Source of the DNA: Symsagittifera roscoffensis
Taxonomy: Eukaryota; Xenacoelomorpha; Acoela; Convolutidae
Length of the DNA stretch: 64,000 nucleotides
Reading direction: 5' to 3'
Assembly: GCF_963678635.1 (NCBI RefSeq)
Contig: NC_087071.1
Coordinates: 10,739,088-10,803,087, forward strand
The notes beneath the pieces are model-generated. The model was not told the DNA's origin. It saw only the letters and a list, made by a program, of their open reading frames with translations, and did not search any database. Within the stretch, counting starts at the first letter, position 1. Each line of letters opens with the position of its first letter. Made by a program: the position numbers and the translations under genes. Below are positions 31,255 through 42,976 of this stretch, piece by piece.

Positions 31255-32788
31255 TTACGTGATAAGACTGGAGTCTTTGGTTTTGAGAATTTTGTTGATG
31301 TTACTGGTCGTGAAAATCGTCATCATCTGATGAATAATAATTAGGTGTATAGTAGGGTGTTTTTTGTTTGTATTGGTATGGTTTTTTATTATTTTTGTTT
31401 TGTTGAGAAAATGGGTAGTTTTCAGTTGGGTCTGTTGGATTTCGTGGGTTGTCATTAAAATTTACGAAATTTGATGTTTGATGTTGGAAACTTTGTCGTT
31501 GTGAAAATGAACGATTATGCGGGTTTGTACCAGGAGGTTTAGATATTTGTGATCTATTTACGTAGTTATAATTGTGTTCTACAAAATTATTTCTGGTGAA
31601 TGTTCTTTGTTTTTGTGGTGGTTTCGTCATTGGTCTAAATGTTTAATAATCCATATGTGAGTTTTTTTGGAGCAACCGAGGGTTTAACCGTAGATTGCAA
31701 TGGTACTTGAGGTAATATTGAAGTCTTTGGTTTTGGCGTTTTAAGGTTTGGATGTATTGGTGAAATACTTTGCTGTGTAGTTGTTACAAGTGTTTCAACT
31801 ATTTCTTTATTCATAAAATTTGATGGTGTTTGAATATTTTGTTGTGCAAGAGTTCTAGTTCCATTTAAGTTTTCTTGTTGTAAAAAAGTTGAATTTAAAC
31901 TATTATTTTGTCTTTTATCAGGTAAAAATGAGTTATAATTTAAGGGTGTTGCATCTGTTGTGAGTGGAATTCTTTTTACATAGTCTTTGTGAATAGTTAT
32001 TGTACTGATTGCTTGACTTGAGATGTCTACTGGAATGTTCAGAAATAATGTATGAGACCAGTCAGGGTCCCAAACGTAATCTGATTGTTCGGCAATGACA
32101 GTGTCGTCATTTGTACTGTGCGGTCTAAAAAATTTTTTTGCTTGTGCAATTAAATCTATATTGTGGTTAAAATAGTCTATTATAAACCATGCTAAAATTT
32201 TTTGTAAATCGTGTTTAACATTTGGTGAAATTTCCTTATTTGAAAAACTTTTACGGATTGTGTTTAAAAATGCTGAGAATGCGGCAATTTCATTTCTGAC
32301 ATTTGTGTGTCTTGATGTTTGAACCGGTGATGTGTTTTCGGTTTCTGTTTTTTCTATTATAGATAAATAGTTATATTTTATTGCAAAAACATCGTTAGTG
32401 AAAGTCGGATTTGCTCTCTGTGAATTTTGATGTTGTATGTTTTTAATGTATTCCGTGAATACTTTTGAAAATTCTATGCCTAACATAGAATTGGATAACA
32501 TATTTGGATAACATATTTTCCATGAAAGTTTCTTGTTGTACTGAGTTCTTTAGTGTAAATTCCATATCGTTGTGTTAAGTTACATATTTCTTTTATGTAA
32601 TGGTCGACAATTTGTCTTTTTTTTATTTCTGGGAATTCTGCTTTACATGGGCTAATTCCTTGTTCAAATATGTTTGCGATTAGCTTTTGACAAATTTGTG
32701 TTTGTCCTCTGTCGTCAGTGAGTGAAGTGATGATAAATGGGAAAACCGAGTCTTCGTCTGGACTTTCTTCACTTGGGCTTATACTCAT
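31255..32788 (-). pseudogene. gag: Element A Gag N-terminal region
   Basis: From an ATG at 32788 (acidic start, EESPDEDSVFPF). Pieces 32480-32788, 31635-32501 and 31301-31630 align in order with element B Gag (1588-3123). Frame changes occur near 32490 and 31633. The product has a folded N-terminal part and a Gln/Asn/Thr/Pro-rich part ending in an Asp cluster. No family recognised. Confidence 0.7.
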
Positions 32789-32794
32789 TTTTTC

Positions 32795-33101
32795 GTTTTA
32801 TGACTGTTAGTGCGTAATGTTCAATGTGTCTGATTGGTTGGTGCCAACTGTATAAACGTACTGGTTTATTTTTGTGACTGCGTTTATACGGTTTTGAGAC
32901 TGCGTTTATACGCTTTGAAAATCATTTTCGTGTAATTTGTTTTTGCTTGCTTAAAATTTTTCTTTTTATTGTTTGACGTTTTGTGCGAATATATCCGATT
33001 GTTTGTTTATGCGGTGTAATCACACGATCGTATGCTTCGTTATTTATTTCACAATTGTGTAGTACAATTGTTTGTTTGTTTCCTAAATTGTTCAGTGACA
33101 T
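32795..33101 (-). pseudogene. Element A ORF1, interrupted
   Basis: ATG at 33101. The first 60 codons match element B ORF1 (IVLHNCEI, VITPH, GYIRTKRQT), then a stop and an internal deletion. The end still overlaps the Gag ATG as in B. Confidence 0.6.
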
Positions 33102-33139
33102 AAGGTTTAGGATAAGGGGTGCAAGGTTGTTATTAGTAT

Positions 33140-33720
33140 TTTTAAAATCCTAGACTGTTAACTTGGGTCTTTTATGTAGGGTTGGAGAGGAAAGTATATA
33201 TCGATTCCGAAGAATGATTTTTACTTCCTCGTGGCTATTCTAAGTTAAGGTGTTAACTTACTCAATCTTACTTAGGGGTAGTGATTGTGTTCAAGGGTTG
33301 GAGAATAGTATATCGATCCACAAGGTTCAGGTATAATTAGAACACAGGTAGTTCGTTAGATACTAGTTTGATACTTACTAAGATTTAAGATTTAGCCTGG
33401 GTCAGGTAAGAGGGGGGATTAAGTGAAGGATGAAATAAACGAAGTTCTTCACTGTTTAGCTTAATTTGATTGGTTAATGTGATTGAAACATTTCTATTAG
33501 TCCTGGGTATTTGAAAGGGTTGGGTAGTGAATCGACGTTTGAGGTCGCTAGACACTTTACTATTTGGGTGGGGTAGAACAAAATTGTTCTATTTGATCCA
33601 ATTATAGGCCTTGATGATCAGATGATAAATTTTTATAGTATAAAATGGATTTAATTTAATTATTCAATGGAGATCTAAGGAAAGCCTTGATGATCTGGTT
33701 CAAGATTGAATAATTTGAGA
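33140..33720 (-). repeat. Diverged repeats in the leader of element A
   Basis: Same series as in element B: gggttggaga-type units near 33178, 33293, 33405 and 33515, then 'gatcca...aggccttgatgatc' and 'gatctaaggaaagccttgatgatc' near 33594 and 33671. Confidence 0.6.
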
Positions 33721-34054
33721 TGAAAGAAGGATAAAAAGTTTAGATAAGGTTTTAAAGATAATTTAAATTTATTTGATAAATTTTTTTTTTGTTTGATTAT
33801 TTTAGTGGTTGAAATGTTTGCTATTATGTTTAAGTGATAAAGCAGGGGATGCCAGGATGATTTACATAATTACTAACAATTTATGATCATGTCAACTAAT
33901 TTTTATTTTCATAAATATAATTTTCAGATCTCTTTTTCAATTTTACTGCAGATTTAGAGGGAACGATTTGAGATGTTTTTATAAATCGTTATTGTTCAAT
34001 AGTAAATAGGATTTAGCGCCTTTAATAATCATCGAAGATTTTTCTTCAAGGTTT

Positions 34055-34288
34055 TTATGTTTGCAAATGAAAATCTAAGTTCTTTGCTATTAGAATCCTA
34101 AATCTAAAAGTTTGGTCTGGCTTTCGCTGTACGACCATGAAACTTAATGGTAAGTTTCTTCGTAGTCGTAGATCGTCTCTTGTCCGAGATCTTCTTCCAA
34201 TGCCTGGTAGTTCTATTATTGTGCGTAACAGCGGTTCTGATCTATTGAGTCGTAGAGACATTTCAATTAGATTATTATCGTGTAACAT
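34055..34288 (-). CDS. Small leader ORF of element A (doubtful)
   Basis: 77 codons from an ATG (NNLIEMSLRLNRSEP). Element B encodes a similar start at about 4600-4730 but has a stop after some 34 codons, so the first third is the shared part. It could be a leader peptide, a short first exon, or structured RNA that happens to be open. Confidence 0.3.
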   Translation of the reverse strand: MLHDNNLIEMSLRLNRSEPLLRTIIELPGIGRRSRTRDDLRLRRNLPLSFMVVQRKPDQTFRFRILIAKNLDFHLQT

Positions 34289-34364
34289 TTCTGAAAATGT
34301 TTTTTTTTCTAATTCTAATCGATCTGTTAGTTCTAAGCTAATTTGTTTTTTAAGGTCTTGATTG

Positions 34365-34382
34365 AGACTTATGGTCGCACCA
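34365..34382 (-). other. Primer-binding-site candidate, element A
   Basis: TGGTGCGACCATAAGTCT on the minus strand, two bases from the LTR end, identical to element B at 4797-4814. Confidence 0.55.
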
Positions 34383-34384
34383 GA

Positions 34385-34793
34385 TGAGTTAGGTTCGAGG
34401 TGTAACTAAAAGAGTAATTTCGGATAGGGTACACCGTCTGCTCGTCACTCTATTTTATTTTCGGCCAGATAGATTCGTGCAACTTCTTAGTCTAATGCCG
34501 ATCCTAAACTTTTTCTTATATCTACTAGTCTCAGACTGTTTAACTAGTATCTGCTAGGCTCAATAGATCTAGAGTATACTGGCTTATTGCGATTGCTAAA
34601 GTTCTCTGGGAGAGGTAACTAATTTCTAAGTTAAATTCAAATCTCTCTGGTGCTGAAATTTCAAGTAATTTCAGCACTTACAAATAAGTAATTGTTAGTT
34701 AGATGGATCGTGATTGGTTAATATTAAATATTTTATAGAGATAAAATATCCAATTTATAATCAAAGAATAAATATAGTTTATATCTGGTTTCA
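34385..34793 (-). repeat. 5' LTR of element A
   Basis: 409 bp; aligns over its full length with 6652-7063 and 61114-61523 but differs at many sites. The internal palindrome (34650-34677) has one mismatch. Right flank is caacgcttct. Confidence 0.8.
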
Positions 34794-35604
34794 CAACGCT
34801 TCTACAGGAATAATTCTCGCAATTCATTCAACCAGATTTTTTTTTAAACTTCTTCTAACTCTCGCAATTTCAGGTTAGTCAGGGTTGTTGTCGAGTAAAC
34901 TAGAAAAAAAATTGAAAACTATCAAACGTTCAAAGTTTTGACTGGCCCTAAAGTCATAAAATTTTTACCCCTACAATTAAGGCTTAACCGCATATGCAGA
35001 GGGGATGCCCACAATCAGTTTTTTTGATTGAACGTTCAAACTAACAACTGGAGGAAGTGATAATTTTCGAGAAGCATCGAAAAATTTCCAACAATCGAGC
35101 AAAATTTAAAAAAATGTATTTTTTTCGATTCAAACTGCTATTTTTGTTCAAAAAATTGTAGATAGTGGCCGCTAAAGACTGGAGGTTTTTCAAACTTTTT
35201 GTTTTGATTGAACAGTTGGTATCATTTTTCCGATCATTTTTCCTACAGAAATTACGCTGTAGCCGCTTGCGAGGAGAGGATTACACCAACCTGTTCCTTT
35301 GATTGAACATACAATTCTAGACTGAGGGGGGGGGGGGTTGTTTTTGAGGAAAGCAAGTTTTACAGTCCATCAAGTTTCAGGTGGATTCCTGTAAGATTTT
35401 GAGATTTGAGCTCCCGGAATATTATGGATTTAATTAGTAAAAGACCCAGTGAAACCCATTTGAGTTCAACTGCTTGGCACAAATCTGTTTGCCCAAAAAC
35501 ATCAAACAAAAAAGACGAAATAATTGAAAACAACATCATTTTTTCTGTTTCATGTTTTTGTGCTGATTTCTCCCTCGACGCAGTTAAGATAAAATGAGAC
35601 TTTT
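34794..35604. other. Spacer right of element A
   Basis: AT-rich, no supported gene. A 12-bp G run lies at 35326-35337. The frame at 35360-35695 has no recognisable motif and I treat it as chance. Confidence 0.45.
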
Positions 35605-36142
35605 GCATGTGCCCACCCGCACCAAGCGCCCATGGATCATAATCGATTATTTTGTTATAATATGGTTGGCATCTATAAAATGACAAAAAACTCAAATATA
35701 ATCCATTAAAAATGGATTATAATCCTAATATTTTTAGCTCAATATAATCCATTATAATCGATCATAATCCAATAAAAATGGATTATAATTCTAATATTTT
35801 TATGCCAATAAAATCCTCCATTATAATCCATGTTACATTTCAGAATTTATTTCTTACCACAACCACCCCCCCCCCCCCCTAACAGATGCCCCCCCCCCCC
35901 CCGTTAATAAGCGCCCAAGTTTTCTCCCCCTCCCCAGTTTACTCGCCCTTCCCCAGTTTACTCACCCTTCCTCAGTTTACTCCCCCACCTCCCCCCCCCC
36001 CCCCAGCTTACCGCCCCCCCCATCGATTTCGTGGTCTAAACTTTACATCTGTAATGGATTATAATGGATTATTTTTCTTTTTTTTGGATGGGAAATCCAT
36101 TATAATCGATTAGAACCCATGGGCACTCGGTGCGGGAATGCT
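35605..36142. mobile_element. Small inverted-repeat element (MITE-like)
   Basis: The left end (cccgcaccaagcgcccatgg near 35616, then taatcgattat) is the imperfect reverse complement of the right end (taatcgatta ... cccatgggcactcggtgcggg near 36107-36136). The inside is made of taatccattataatc-type repeats and C tracts and has no credible ORF. This fits a non-autonomous inverted-repeat element; target duplications were not found. Confidence 0.5.
35866..36021. repeat. Poly-C tracts
   Basis: Three runs of 14 C (35866, 35889, 35991) and a run of 8 (36014) with C-rich sequence between. The minus strand is a strong G-quadruplex candidate. The frame across it is low complexity only. Confidence 0.8.
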
Positions 36143-36190
36143 CTAATAAAAATTGATTGCTTCATTCAGTTCAAGTTGGAAAGAACTTAT

Positions 36191-36640
36191 ATTCTGGCCT
36201 TTTTTTATAACTTATAAAAACAGGAAACAGAATCGGTTTAATTCAAGAGAATCAATAAACGGCGAATTTTAGGAATTTTTTATTGCACGAATTAGCAACA
36301 AAATTACACGTATCAAGCTAAAAAGTGGGCTTGTTCATGCCCTGATTTGTGTGATTTATATGTTTTTTCACAATGAGTTCATACTTAGTTCACGCAGTTT
36401 AATTAACAGAAACTCAATTGCAAACCAATTTTGAATCGATTAAAATATTAGCATTTTATGTTCTGTCAGGTTCGGCTAAAATAGGATTCTCAAATGAAAC
36501 GACTTAGGTGAGAATCGAACCCACGCCGAACTCCCCGGAACGGACTATGTATACGCTGAGCTATATAGCTGATATTGGCTTTATATACTATACTGGCTTT
36601 ATACTATACTTTCATACTTTAATGCTATGTAGCATTAACA
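36191..36640 (-). repeat. 3' LTR of E1
   Basis: On the element strand begins TGTTAATGCTACATAGC and ends near ggccagaat. The preceding purine run GGAGGA (36641-36646) is the polypurine-tract candidate. The pol stop codon lies inside, at about 36625. Confidence 0.8.
36508..36570 (-). other. tRNA-like / pol III promoter-like segment in the E1 3' LTR
   Basis: Minus strand: TAGCTCAGCG (A-box-like) at 36554-36563 and GGTTCGATTC (B-box-like) at about 36513-36522, inside a possible 5-bp T-stem (GTGGG/CTCAC). No acceptor stem or normal anticodon arm forms, so it is not a working tRNA. Present also at 45190-45245 and 54592-54637. Confidence 0.45.
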
Positions 36641-37607
36641 TCCTCCACGCCCGAAGGAACGAGAACCGCAACGAGCTTAACGAGCGGCCGAGTGTAGTTT
36701 CCGGAAACGGTCCTTAGGTTTGCGGAACGGGCGGTGTTGTCTTTGCCGTAGTTTAGCGACGTTATGCGTGCTAGTGGGTAGTGGCCCTTAGGGCTAGTGG
36801 ATTCAACTAACCACACCATATCTTCCGTTTTCAAAGAGTATTTGGGAGGAGCATGCCACTTAACTCTTTTATTGAGTGTAGGGACGTACTCACTTAACCA
36901 TCGCTGCCAAATTGCGTTTGCGTACGACTGCGCACGGGCATTGCGCTTAGAGTGAGAATAGTTTTCACTCGACCTTAGAGACGGAAACGTTAGACTGTGC
37001 TGACCTAAGAGGAAATGATTCGGCGTCAAAGCCTCAAGACTATCTGGGTCGTCAGAAACGGGAGTGAGTGGGACGGGCGTTTAGTAAACCTTCAACTAGG
37101 CAAATGGTTGTGTTCAAAATCTCGTCAGTCAACTTTCTTGACCCTAAGATTGCATAAAACACACGCTTACAACTGCGCACCATTCGCTCCCATGCTCCAC
37201 CTTGATGTGGCGCACTTTGCGGATTATACTTCCACTTAATGCCTTTGTGTACGAGCGACAGTGGAGCTTCTGCGTTCCAATTTTTGATGCACAGAAGAAG
37301 CTCTTTTTCGGCTCCTACAAAGTTTGTTCCGTTGTCCGACCAAATTAATGAGGGTGTTCCTCGCCTAGAAATAAAGCGCTCGATAGCCATCACACATGAA
37401 CTTGTGTCCATGGATGGAACCAACTCAATGTGAATTGCGCGAGTTGTTAAGCAAGTAAATAGAACCCCAGCGTTTCTCGGAAGATCTACGAATGGTTACA
37501 TGAAATGGTCCAAAATAATCGACGCCGCAGTTCGAGAACGGTGGCTGGCGGTAACCTAGACGCTCCGCGGGAAGGTCAGACATCATTGGAGTAACGGTTT
37601 TCGCTTT
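36625..37607 (-). pseudogene. pol: E1 integrase
   Basis: Pieces 37052-37423 and 36625-37029 carry IWSDNGTNF and GAWERM (second Asp and the Glu of the triad) and match BEL1 integrase closely. The first Asp (NCGVDYFGP) lies upstream at about 37530, in a frame that is broken. The end runs 16 bases into the LTR, as in BEL1. Confidence 0.8.
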
Positions 37608-40339
37608 TCACTTTCTACAGCACACGCAATGTGTTTCAATAGGTCTTAGTGCAGATCTTAGCGTAGTACAACAAATTGCTGATGAATGAAGGAACGAAGG
37701 TAGGTCGACTGACTGATGTTCATGCTTAATGTGATAAAAACGGAGAAACAATCGGATTAGGCGATGGCGGCTATCCAAAATTATTGGATGGCGAGTTTCG
37801 AATGCGGCTGCAGAGAGACGTTGGATACGGCCGGTAGATCTAATCAAACCGTTCGGCCCGATAAAAGGCAAATACGATGATATACGGCTCGACGTTTTCA
37901 CATATTTTCCAGCTGCTAATTGTATACTTTCAGCTGGGAATGACTCTAACTGCGAAAGTTGCAAAAGTTTTTCCTCTGAAATAACAAGTTCTGCTGGATC
38001 AATTATGGCCTTATCTGGTGATCTGAAATGTCTATGCTTAGGTGAGAGTCTCAACATATATGCGACCAGTCGTTTCATCTTGGAGAACGAGCTATACTCT
38101 TCCCAAGGGAAGGCAAAGTCAGTCGAAACTGCAGTGCACAGAAAATTGGAAGAGACCTCTAAACCCTCGTTTAGATCGTAGATTGGTCCATCCAGGCGAT
38201 TTCTGTCAGTAACTTCCCTATTTGGATTGAAAGGCCAATCAGAAGTTTTCAAAAAGGAAGGGCCGTTTACCCAACTGCTTTGCTTGAGGGAGTCAGCAGT
38301 AATACCTCTAGTTCCGGTGTCAGCGGGGTTGTCTCCACTCAAAACATGGAACCTTTGGTCAATTGATGTTGACTCCAGAATCTCGGCTACTCGATTGGCT
38401 ACAAACACGGGCTGTTTGCTTGTCGAGTTCAACCACTGAAGGACTGTTGTGCTGTCAGTCCACATGAACACTTTGGAAATACTCAGTGTCAGAGCTTTCT
38501 CGATATCATCCTTCAGGCGACTGGCAAGAAGCGCAGCCTGAAGTTCCAATTTCGGAATTGAAAGCATCTTCATCGGGGCTACTCTTGCTTTACCGAAAAC
38601 AAACGCTAGTTGACATTTGGAACAGGCGTTTTTCTGAGCTCGAAGGAATGCTAGAGAACAGAAAACGTCCAATGAGCTATCAGCGAACATGTGCAGCTCA
38701 ATCTCATCTACTGAGAAGTCAAAATAGCAACGAGGTATTTTGAGCTGCCCTAAAACTGGCAAGCCAGAGTGCCATTCAGTGAATCTGCGGCACAACTCAA
38801 TTGGCAGTGGGTCGTCCCACTGTTGGCCACTCAATCTCCAGATATCTTTCAGTAACAAACGTGCGCGTACGGTATATGGGGCGACAAGACCTATGGGGTC
38901 GAAACGGAGGACACAAAACTAAGTACCAATCACTGCGTAACAGAGTCTTTGAGTTCGCGGTTGACTCCTCTGCTAACAACCAACGTATTGGTGACGTGGT
39001 CCTATTTGAGACCGAGAACATGCGATGCGGTTTTCGGATTAATCGCAGCGGTAATAATTTCCTTACTGTTGTTAGCGCTGGTCTTAGGGGGATTTAGTTT
39101 CGAAGACAAACTGGGAACGTTGCTTATAAATTTTGTAAGATCAAACCCACCCAACTTAAGCAGTTCAACTAAACTGCGACTTAACCTTAAAGCAGTTTCT
39201 GGGTTTTTCACAGACCCAAGGTAGTCATCCATGTAAAAGTTGTTAAGCACGGCGCAAGCGGCATCGGGGTAACGATCTTGGTTATCGACGGCTGTTCGGC
39301 GAAGAGCATAGTTAGCACATATCGGAGAATCTTTCGCTCCAAATATATGCCTTGTATATTGAAATACACTCACATCTGATGTGGGGTCCTCCCGCCACAA
39401 AAAACGCAAGGAACGTTGATCGCTTTCTAGTAAGCCGACCTGCATAAACATGCCTTCGATATCTGCGGAAATTGCGTATTTGTGCTCTCGGAAGCGCATT
39501 AAAACGAATAAAAGGTTCTGAAGCAGATCGATGCCGACTAGAAGGGAGTTATTCAGTGAATTGCCGTGAAACCTAGAAGCACCGTTTAAAACGCGCCGAA
39601 ATTTGCCGTGTTTGTTCGGATTTAAAACTGGGTGGTGCGGTACGTACCATTCTCGGTCTGAACGGTTTTTTGAGTCGTGAGGGCTAACCGGGACCACGTA
39701 ACCCTTCTCGACATCACTGCGGATATCTGATGCGTATTGAGTTTTTAGTTTTAAATCTTTCTCTAGACGCTTTTCAAGAGACTTAAGCTGGACTAACGAA
39801 GCGTAAAAGTTATCGGGAAGATAAATATTGTCAGCAGCCCAGAGCATTCCGACAATATAACGACTGCCATCATGAATCGTGGTAGAGTCAAGAATTTTTT
39901 GTGCACGTTTATCAGCTGAGGAACAGGGATCAGCTTGTTTAAACGTGCCATACGACTCTAGCTCGTACCATTTCTTCACTTGGTCAGCAAGTGCTACGTC
40001 TTCAACATTGCACTTGAAAGTGGTGGCTCGAACACCAATTGGTGATGGAAGTGGGCCACTGAGAACCCAGCCAATGGGCATACGGACAGCGACAGGAGTG
40101 TTTTGATTTCGTCCTTGGAGGTATTCGAGAGGCTTGATTGCATGAAAGACATCCTGCCCTAATATCATCTCAACGTCGGAATAGTTGTAGACAATAGGTT
40201 TAATTGGCTGTAGATGTGGAAACCTGTCTTGGAGAATGGTAACGTCAATGGTTTCGGAACCAACGCTCAAACTGTCTTTCACAAACGGCGTAACCCTAAA
40301 CGAGTATTCATGGTGGTCGAATTTGGCAAAAACATTCAC
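37608..40339 (-). pseudogene. pol: E1 reverse transcriptase, RNase H and integrase zinc region
   Basis: Frame 39002-40339 holds the end of protease through RT (MPIGWVLSGPL, RRVLNGASRFHG, ISADIEGMF, FYMDDYLGS). Frame 37608-38858 holds RNase H (MFADSS, IPKLELQAALL, TDSTTVLQWL) to the integrase zinc ligands CVCC. A frameshift lies between 38858 and 39002. The protease motif CDSC upstream (about 40470) is followed by a TAG where BEL1 has Trp. Confidence 0.85.
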
Positions 40340-40678
40340 TTCGACTTGTTGCGTGGGAACGGATTCCCTCGAATTGAAGCCGTTTACCAGAATATCTAGC
40401 TGTTGGCCAGTTAAATTTAAACGCTGTGCTAGGCCCGCCGAGACCTATGAGTGGGTACAACAGGAATCGCACATTACAAGAGCAGTGGTCACATCTGTGT
40501 GTGAACTTATTTCCAATTGAAGGAGTCCCGTTAGTTTCTTGTAAGACGACGAACCGGCTACGTTCGATGACGAAGTTTGCTGCTTATTCCGGTTCGGCGG
40601 GGCGGTACTGTTTGAATTCGAATGGCTTGCATTATTGCTATTGTTTAACTCTTTGTTTGCAGACCTTACGCTGAAAAC

Positions 40679-42976
40679 TTACTCAGCACCATGTAACAAG
40701 ACATTATGGGTGCTTTCACAACCAGGCTTAGTGCATTTGCGGGCTTTAGGGCATTTTCGGAACATGTGGTCAGGTTGAAAGCAAGCAAAACACAACCTAT
40801 TTTGTGCGGAGAATTGAACTCGTTGAGTTGGGGTCTTTTCCTTAATTACAGAACAACTCCAGAGTGGGTGTTTACCATTGCACTGGAGGCACGGAGCATA
40901 AATTGGTTTTTCAACTTTTGAAGCAGCGGCAAAAACTTTTGTAGGTGGTTTATGGAAACCAGTCTTTGGAGTCTCCTCAGGTCGTGACTTATTCTGACTC
41001 ACACGCATAAGTTCATGTGCCTCAGCCTTGTCGCGGAGCCAATCATTAAAGTCTAAAACGGTTGGCTGTCTCCAACATTTCTTTACAGAGTGGAGAGACC
41101 ATGACTCTCTCATATTTGGAGGCAATTTTGAAATAACTTGATTCAAAACGGATGTACTCTTCAAGTCATACTCATATCCTAACGATTTTAAAACTGCGAC
41201 AAGACTGGATATACAGGAAGCGAAACTGATAATGCTTTCTGAGTTGTGCATTTTGAGAGGTGGAAAATTCGAAAGTTTTTCAAGATGAGCTGCCACAATC
41301 GTCTGTGGTTGTCCAAATTTCCTCTCTAGAGTTTTCAAAGCGTCCTTGTAGAATACTCCACTGTAAGCGAATTCGGCAATTGCATTCTTCGCTTTGCCTG
41401 AAACGAGAGTTTTGAGATATGTCAGTTTGACATCATCACCTAAAACTTTTGCATCGATTGCACTTTTGAACTGACCAAACCATTCAGGCCACTGCAACGG
41501 ATTTCCGTCGAAAGAAGACATTTTCCATTCAGGCAAGGGACCTTTCTGGCTCAGTGTCAAGATTTCAGCTAGGTCTTGATTTTTGATTGGTTTACTGCTC
41601 GTGGACGTAAATGGGCCATATTGTTTGTTCTCATTTGTATAATGCGCCATCAGCGGTTTTGAATAGATTGCGGCGTCTAAAGTTTTAGGATAACCGACAT
41701 AAAAAGTTGTTCCTCCGCTAGAGAACGGTTGAACATTCGATGGCTGTGTGACATAATATGAGTTAGGGGAGAAGGTGACTAGTGGAGGATTGAGAGGACC
41801 AACGTTAGTTGGTAAAAGCGGTTGGTACACAAAATTTGCGGAATTACTTGGGAAAAAGGTTTGTTGAGCAATGGGCATTGAGCTCGTCGAGATATTAGAA
41901 TCATGAAAACTACTCTGCATCAAAGGGTTGTAGTTGTATAGCTTGGTCGAAGGTAGCTGTTCCTGTGGCTCATACGTACTGTTTAACTTTAGGTTTGGCA
42001 AGCGGACACTTGTATTTGATGTATGAGGGACGTTAACACTCTGTGAGTTTATACACGTGGTTTCAAAATAATCAGCAAATGAATGTGAGTTATTAATCAT
42101 CGTCAGATTTCTACTGAAAGGCGGTTCAATACTTGCAAATGACAAGAACTCGGAAGCTGGTTCTAGATTGACACTTTGGACTGGCGCCACAAGCTGAACT
42201 ATCTCCTGAGTTGGGAATTGAGTGTTCACCCAACTTCTTGTCCTGTCTTCCTCCGTTTGGTTCTCATGAACGGCCATTGCCAATTTCGATCTGCTACGAC
42301 GAAGTTCACAAATTTCAGAGGCGTCTTCCAGATATTCAGCCTCTTCGATAGTTGCTTCAGCTAGCTTTTGACGGCTTTCCTCTACAACCACATCAAGATC
42401 AAGTTGACCCTTCATCTACTGAATCTGGATCTCTTGCTTTTTCAAACGAAGCTTAGCCTCTACTTGGCGTTCAACTTCCTCGCGTCTAATTTTTGCAAGG
42501 GCTGCCTCTCTTCGACGCTCACTCGAAGTCATTGATGCAATCTTAGAACGCTGTGAAAGGGGTTTCTTGGAACGGACGGATTCGCTTGGCATTGGGGTTC
42601 GTGCAGTTGCTACCTGGTCCTCTTGATGTTTAATTTGAAAGTAATTTTAAGCTAGACCTAATACATCTTCATGTTTTGCAGTGGTAGATCCTAGGTAAAA
42701 CTCAAGTTGATTTATTGTTTCAGCAGCGTTGTTGCTGTGCATAGACAAAGATTTAAGCTCATCATTTTTCTCCATAATTTTTTGTAAGCAAATGCTAGAT
42801 TTTTCTATGTACATTTCAATTTTAGCTGGTCTATCATTCGCACTTATATATTCCGTAATTTTGGCATGGTAATCGAAAAGATTTATTTCTAACTCTTTCC
42901 TGGCAAGATAAATTTTGTTTAGCTTCTGGCCGAGATCAAGCTCCATTTTGAAATATTTGTTTCTAAATAAGAGCAA
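40679..42976 (-). pseudogene. gag: E1 Gag
   Basis: Frame 42647-42976 (N-terminal helical part, MELDLGQ start) ends at a TAA also present in E2. Frame 40679-42415 follows after a TAG that is a Ser codon in E2. Contents: Glu/Arg coiled coil, Asn/Ser/Pro-rich linker, capsid-like part (PEWKMSSFDGNPLQWPEWF), knuckles CLQC and CFACFQPDHMFRKC, ending at a TAA where BEL1 has Arg. Confidence 0.8.

Larger units (their letters stand above)
6652..34793 (-). mobile_element. Giant Gypsy-like LTR element A, split by BEL1
   Basis: Two related LTRs (6652-7063 and 34385-34793), same orientation, enclose in minus-strand order: leader, ORF1, Gag, PR, RT, RNase H, integrase, Pro/Thr-rich region, Env-like relic, ORF X, ORF Y and a 3' non-coding block. 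Removing BEL1 and one target-site copy leaves about 18.3 kb. The LTRs differ by several substitutions and small indels, and the flanks (gtttc left, caacg right) do not match. The element is therefore old or was formed by recombination between two copies. Gag, Pol and Env frames are broken; X is open and Y open except for a probable slip near its end. Confidence 0.8.

Noticed and set aside
35886-36113. Pro-rich frame (PPPPP)
   Set aside because: Simple translation of poly-C tracts.
36508-36570. Functional tRNA gene
   Set aside because: A and B boxes and T-arm fit, but there is no acceptor stem and no proper anticodon loop with T33.
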